From positions 1 through 64,000 of the forward strand of contig NZ_BMKE01000015.1 of the NCBI RefSeq assembly GCF_014643915.1: DNA of 64,000 nucleotides, in the 5' to 3' direction. The notes under the pieces were generated by a model that worked only from the letters and a program-made list of their open reading frames with translations, searched no databases and was not told where the DNA came from. The DNA is from Oceanisphaera marina (GTDB lineage: Bacteria; Pseudomonadota; Gammaproteobacteria; Enterobacterales; Aeromonadaceae). Made by a program: the position numbers and the translations under genes. Position 1 is the first letter of the stretch. Each line of letters starts with the position of its first letter. This document shows, in pieces, positions 62,571 to 64,000 of the stretch.

Positions 62571-63425
62571 TTAGCGTAAAATCAACAGCGGCTGAGTCGA
62601 CTCCTGCAGCATCAGATCGGTAATGCTGCCCAGCAGCCACTGACGAATGCGAGAGTGGCCGTAAGCGCCCATGACCACCAAATCGATATCCTGTTTTTGC
62701 TGGTAGGCCAGCAGGTTCTTTTTCACTTCACCCTGCAACAGGGCCGACACGGCCTTCAGGCCTGCGTCTTCCAGTTGCAAGCGGGCGACTTCCAGCTGCT
62801 CCAGGTTTTGTGGATCCGGGCCTGCGACCATGACGATATGGCATTCAAGACCTTTAAACAGCGGTGAAGAGGCCAGCATGTCGACCCCTTTGCGGGTAGT
62901 GTCACTGCCATCAAACGCCAGCATCACCTTGCGGGGTTGCTTGAATTCGCTCAGGGTCAGCAGCAACGGTTTGTCTGTGGTGCGAATAACCTGCTCAACA
63001 TGGCTGCCCAAACGGCTGATGCTGTCGTCTTCATTGGCACCCTGACGACCCAATACCAGCAGTTGGCAGTAATCGTCATACTGTTCGATTTCATTAACCA
63101 GGCGACCCACGCGCTGAATGGTGCGTGGCTTGGCAAAGCCGGATTCGGTGACGTGAGCGCTGGCCTGATCCAGCACTTGTTTACTGTGCTCTTTGGCAAG
63201 CTCGATGCGTTTTTTGTCCAGATTGGCCAGCTCATCGGTAATCTTGTCCTGCGGACTCAAGCTGGCAGCCCCACTCATGTTAAACAGCATGGTCGGCTCG
63301 GGCTTTGGCAATACGTGCAGCAAGACCAGAGAAGCATCCAGCTGTTTGGTGGCCCAAGCAGCATAATCGCAAACGATGGTAGTATGTTTGGAGCCATCAA
63401 TACAGGCTAATACATTTGTTTTCAT
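62571..63425 (-). CDS. Tandem-domain universal stress protein
   Basis: A 284-aa protein with two UspA domains: NVLACIDGSKHTTIVCDYAA (first) and KVMLAFDGSDTTRKGVDMLA from about residue 166 (second). Both have nucleotide-binding style ends (LLVLGRQGANEDDSISRLGS; VVMGAYGHSRIRQWLLGS). It is a close paralogue of the next gene, in the same direction. Confidence 0.92.
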   Translation of the reverse strand: MKTNVLACIDGSKHTTIVCDYAAWATKQLDASLVLLHVLPKPEPTMLFNMSGAASLSPQDKITDELANLDKKRIELAKEHSKQVLDQASAHVTESGFAKPRTIQRVGRLVNEIEQYDDYCQLLVLGRQGANEDDSISRLGSHVEQVIRTTDKPLLLTLSEFKQPRKVMLAFDGSDTTRKGVDMLASSPLFKGLECHIVMVAGPDPQNLEQLEVARLQLEDAGLKAVSALLQGEVKKNLLAYQQKQDIDLVVMGAYGHSRIRQWLLGSITDLMLQESTQPLLILR

Positions 63426-63579
63426 GAGCTTGATCCCGAAGATAAGTTATTGACTTTAAATAAAAAGAATCGCGGGGGCTCCGATTCGGAATCACTGTAG
63501 CATACTTTAATGACATTTTGACTTGATGTTCATCAAGATTCATTTCATTAAATAAAAAGCAGGGCCTAAGCCCTGCTGG

Positions 63580-64000
63580 TTAACGCAATATCAGCAAGGG
63601 TACCCGAGCGGCTCGGATCATGCTGTTGGTGGTGCTGCCTACCAGTAGTTGGCGAATGCGCGAGTGACCATAAGCACCCATGACGATCATGTCGATGTCA
63701 TGTTGCTGCTGATACGCGGCCAACGCCTGTTCTACCTCGCCGGGAATAATGTGCGATTGGGTATGAATACCGGCATCGTTCAGTAACACGCCGGCCCATT
63801 TCAATTGCTCTTGATGCTCGGCGGTATCGGCACCGATCAGTACCAGATGTAGCTCCAATCCGGCCAACAGCGGGCTTTCTGCCAGCATGGTCACGCTTTT
63901 ACGGGTGGTGGCACTGCCATCGAACGCCAGCATGATTTTTTTGGGGGCCTTGAATTGACCCTGAGTCACCAGAACCGGGCAATGCAGGGCCCGAATGGCT
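63580..64000 (-). CDS. Universal stress protein, cut by the window edge
   Basis: The C-terminal 139 codons of a second tandem-domain protein. The frame is open through the right edge of the window with residues matching the end of the first domain of its neighbour (AIRALHCPVLVTQGQF). The second domain KIMLAFDGSATTRKSVTMLA to GAYGHSRIRQLLVGSTTNSM is more than half identical to the neighbour, so they arose by tandem duplication. 154 nt separates them. Confidence 0.88.
   Translation of the reverse strand, partial: AIRALHCPVLVTQGQFKAPKKIMLAFDGSATTRKSVTMLAESPLLAGLELHLVLIGADTAEHQEQLKWAGVLLNDAGIHTQSHIIPGEVEQALAAYQQQHDIDMIVMGAYGHSRIRQLLVGSTTNSMIRAARVPLLILR

Overview
The window looks like chromosomal DNA of a halotolerant, probably marine gammaproteobacterium. 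The evidence is a dnaX-ybaB-recR block with ybaN and apt, recCBD, hrpA, ybiT, maoP (yifE), slyB, ppiC and ybjN homologues close to those of enterics and vibrios, plus a complete ectoine operon. A member of the Aeromonadales such as Oceanimonas, Oceanisphaera or Zobellella would fit, but that is inference and no database was searched.

Region 1 (1-14.7 kb, almost all on the minus strand) is a surface polysaccharide locus. It has a KpsD/M/T/E type ABC export system, a KpsS-like protein, a nucleotide-sugar dehydrogenase (TviB type), a TPR/coiled-coil protein and a large protein with two methyltransferase-like domains joined by a coiled coil. The main transcription unit starts with a small lipoprotein gene, and 5' of it lies a near-perfect JUMPstart/ops element (9165-9193), so RfaH antitermination is predicted. 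Upstream are a small membrane protein, an orphan cytochrome P450 and a membrane-embedded hydrolase-like protein. The gaps here are full of several kinds of dispersed palindromic repeats.

Region 2 (15-25 kb) holds housekeeping and DNA metabolism genes: ybaN, apt, dnaX (with an in-frame A AAA AAG slippery site that would make a short gamma form), ybaB, recR on the plus strand, then cdd, yohK, yohJ, sbcB, maoP, a membrane TPR protein and a cold-shock gene on the minus strand. Region 3 (25.4-29.5 kb) is ectA-ectB-ectC-ask, interrupted by a strong terminator-like hairpin between ectB and ectC and a second structured spacer before ask.

Region 4 (29.5-43.2 kb) has ppiC, ybjD, a membrane protein, a YcaD-like MFS carrier, slyB, hrpA, rplY, a NYN-domain gene, a DUF3087 gene, a SEC-C motif gene and a P-loop-like protein paired with an MscS channel. 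Between slyB and hrpA I find a compact minus-strand unit with a consensus promoter, strong ribosome site, 27-codon hydrophobic ORF and terminator. Region 5 (43.3-52.6 kb) is recC-recB-recD with overlapping start and stop codons. Region 6 (52.6-64 kb) has a CBS-PAS-GGDEF-EAL protein, asnB, a 2OG-Fe(II) dioxygenase, tRNA-Ser(GGA), a ybjN homologue, cysQ, the ABC-F gene ybiT and three universal stress proteins, the last cut by the window edge.

No insertion sequence transposase, integrase, rRNA, CRISPR array or phage gene was seen. The least explained items are the two-domain methyltransferase-like capsule protein, the 27-aa ORF unit, the inverted-repeat elements around 9.4-13.3 kb and the 7-bp tandem repeats placed at gene 3' ends.
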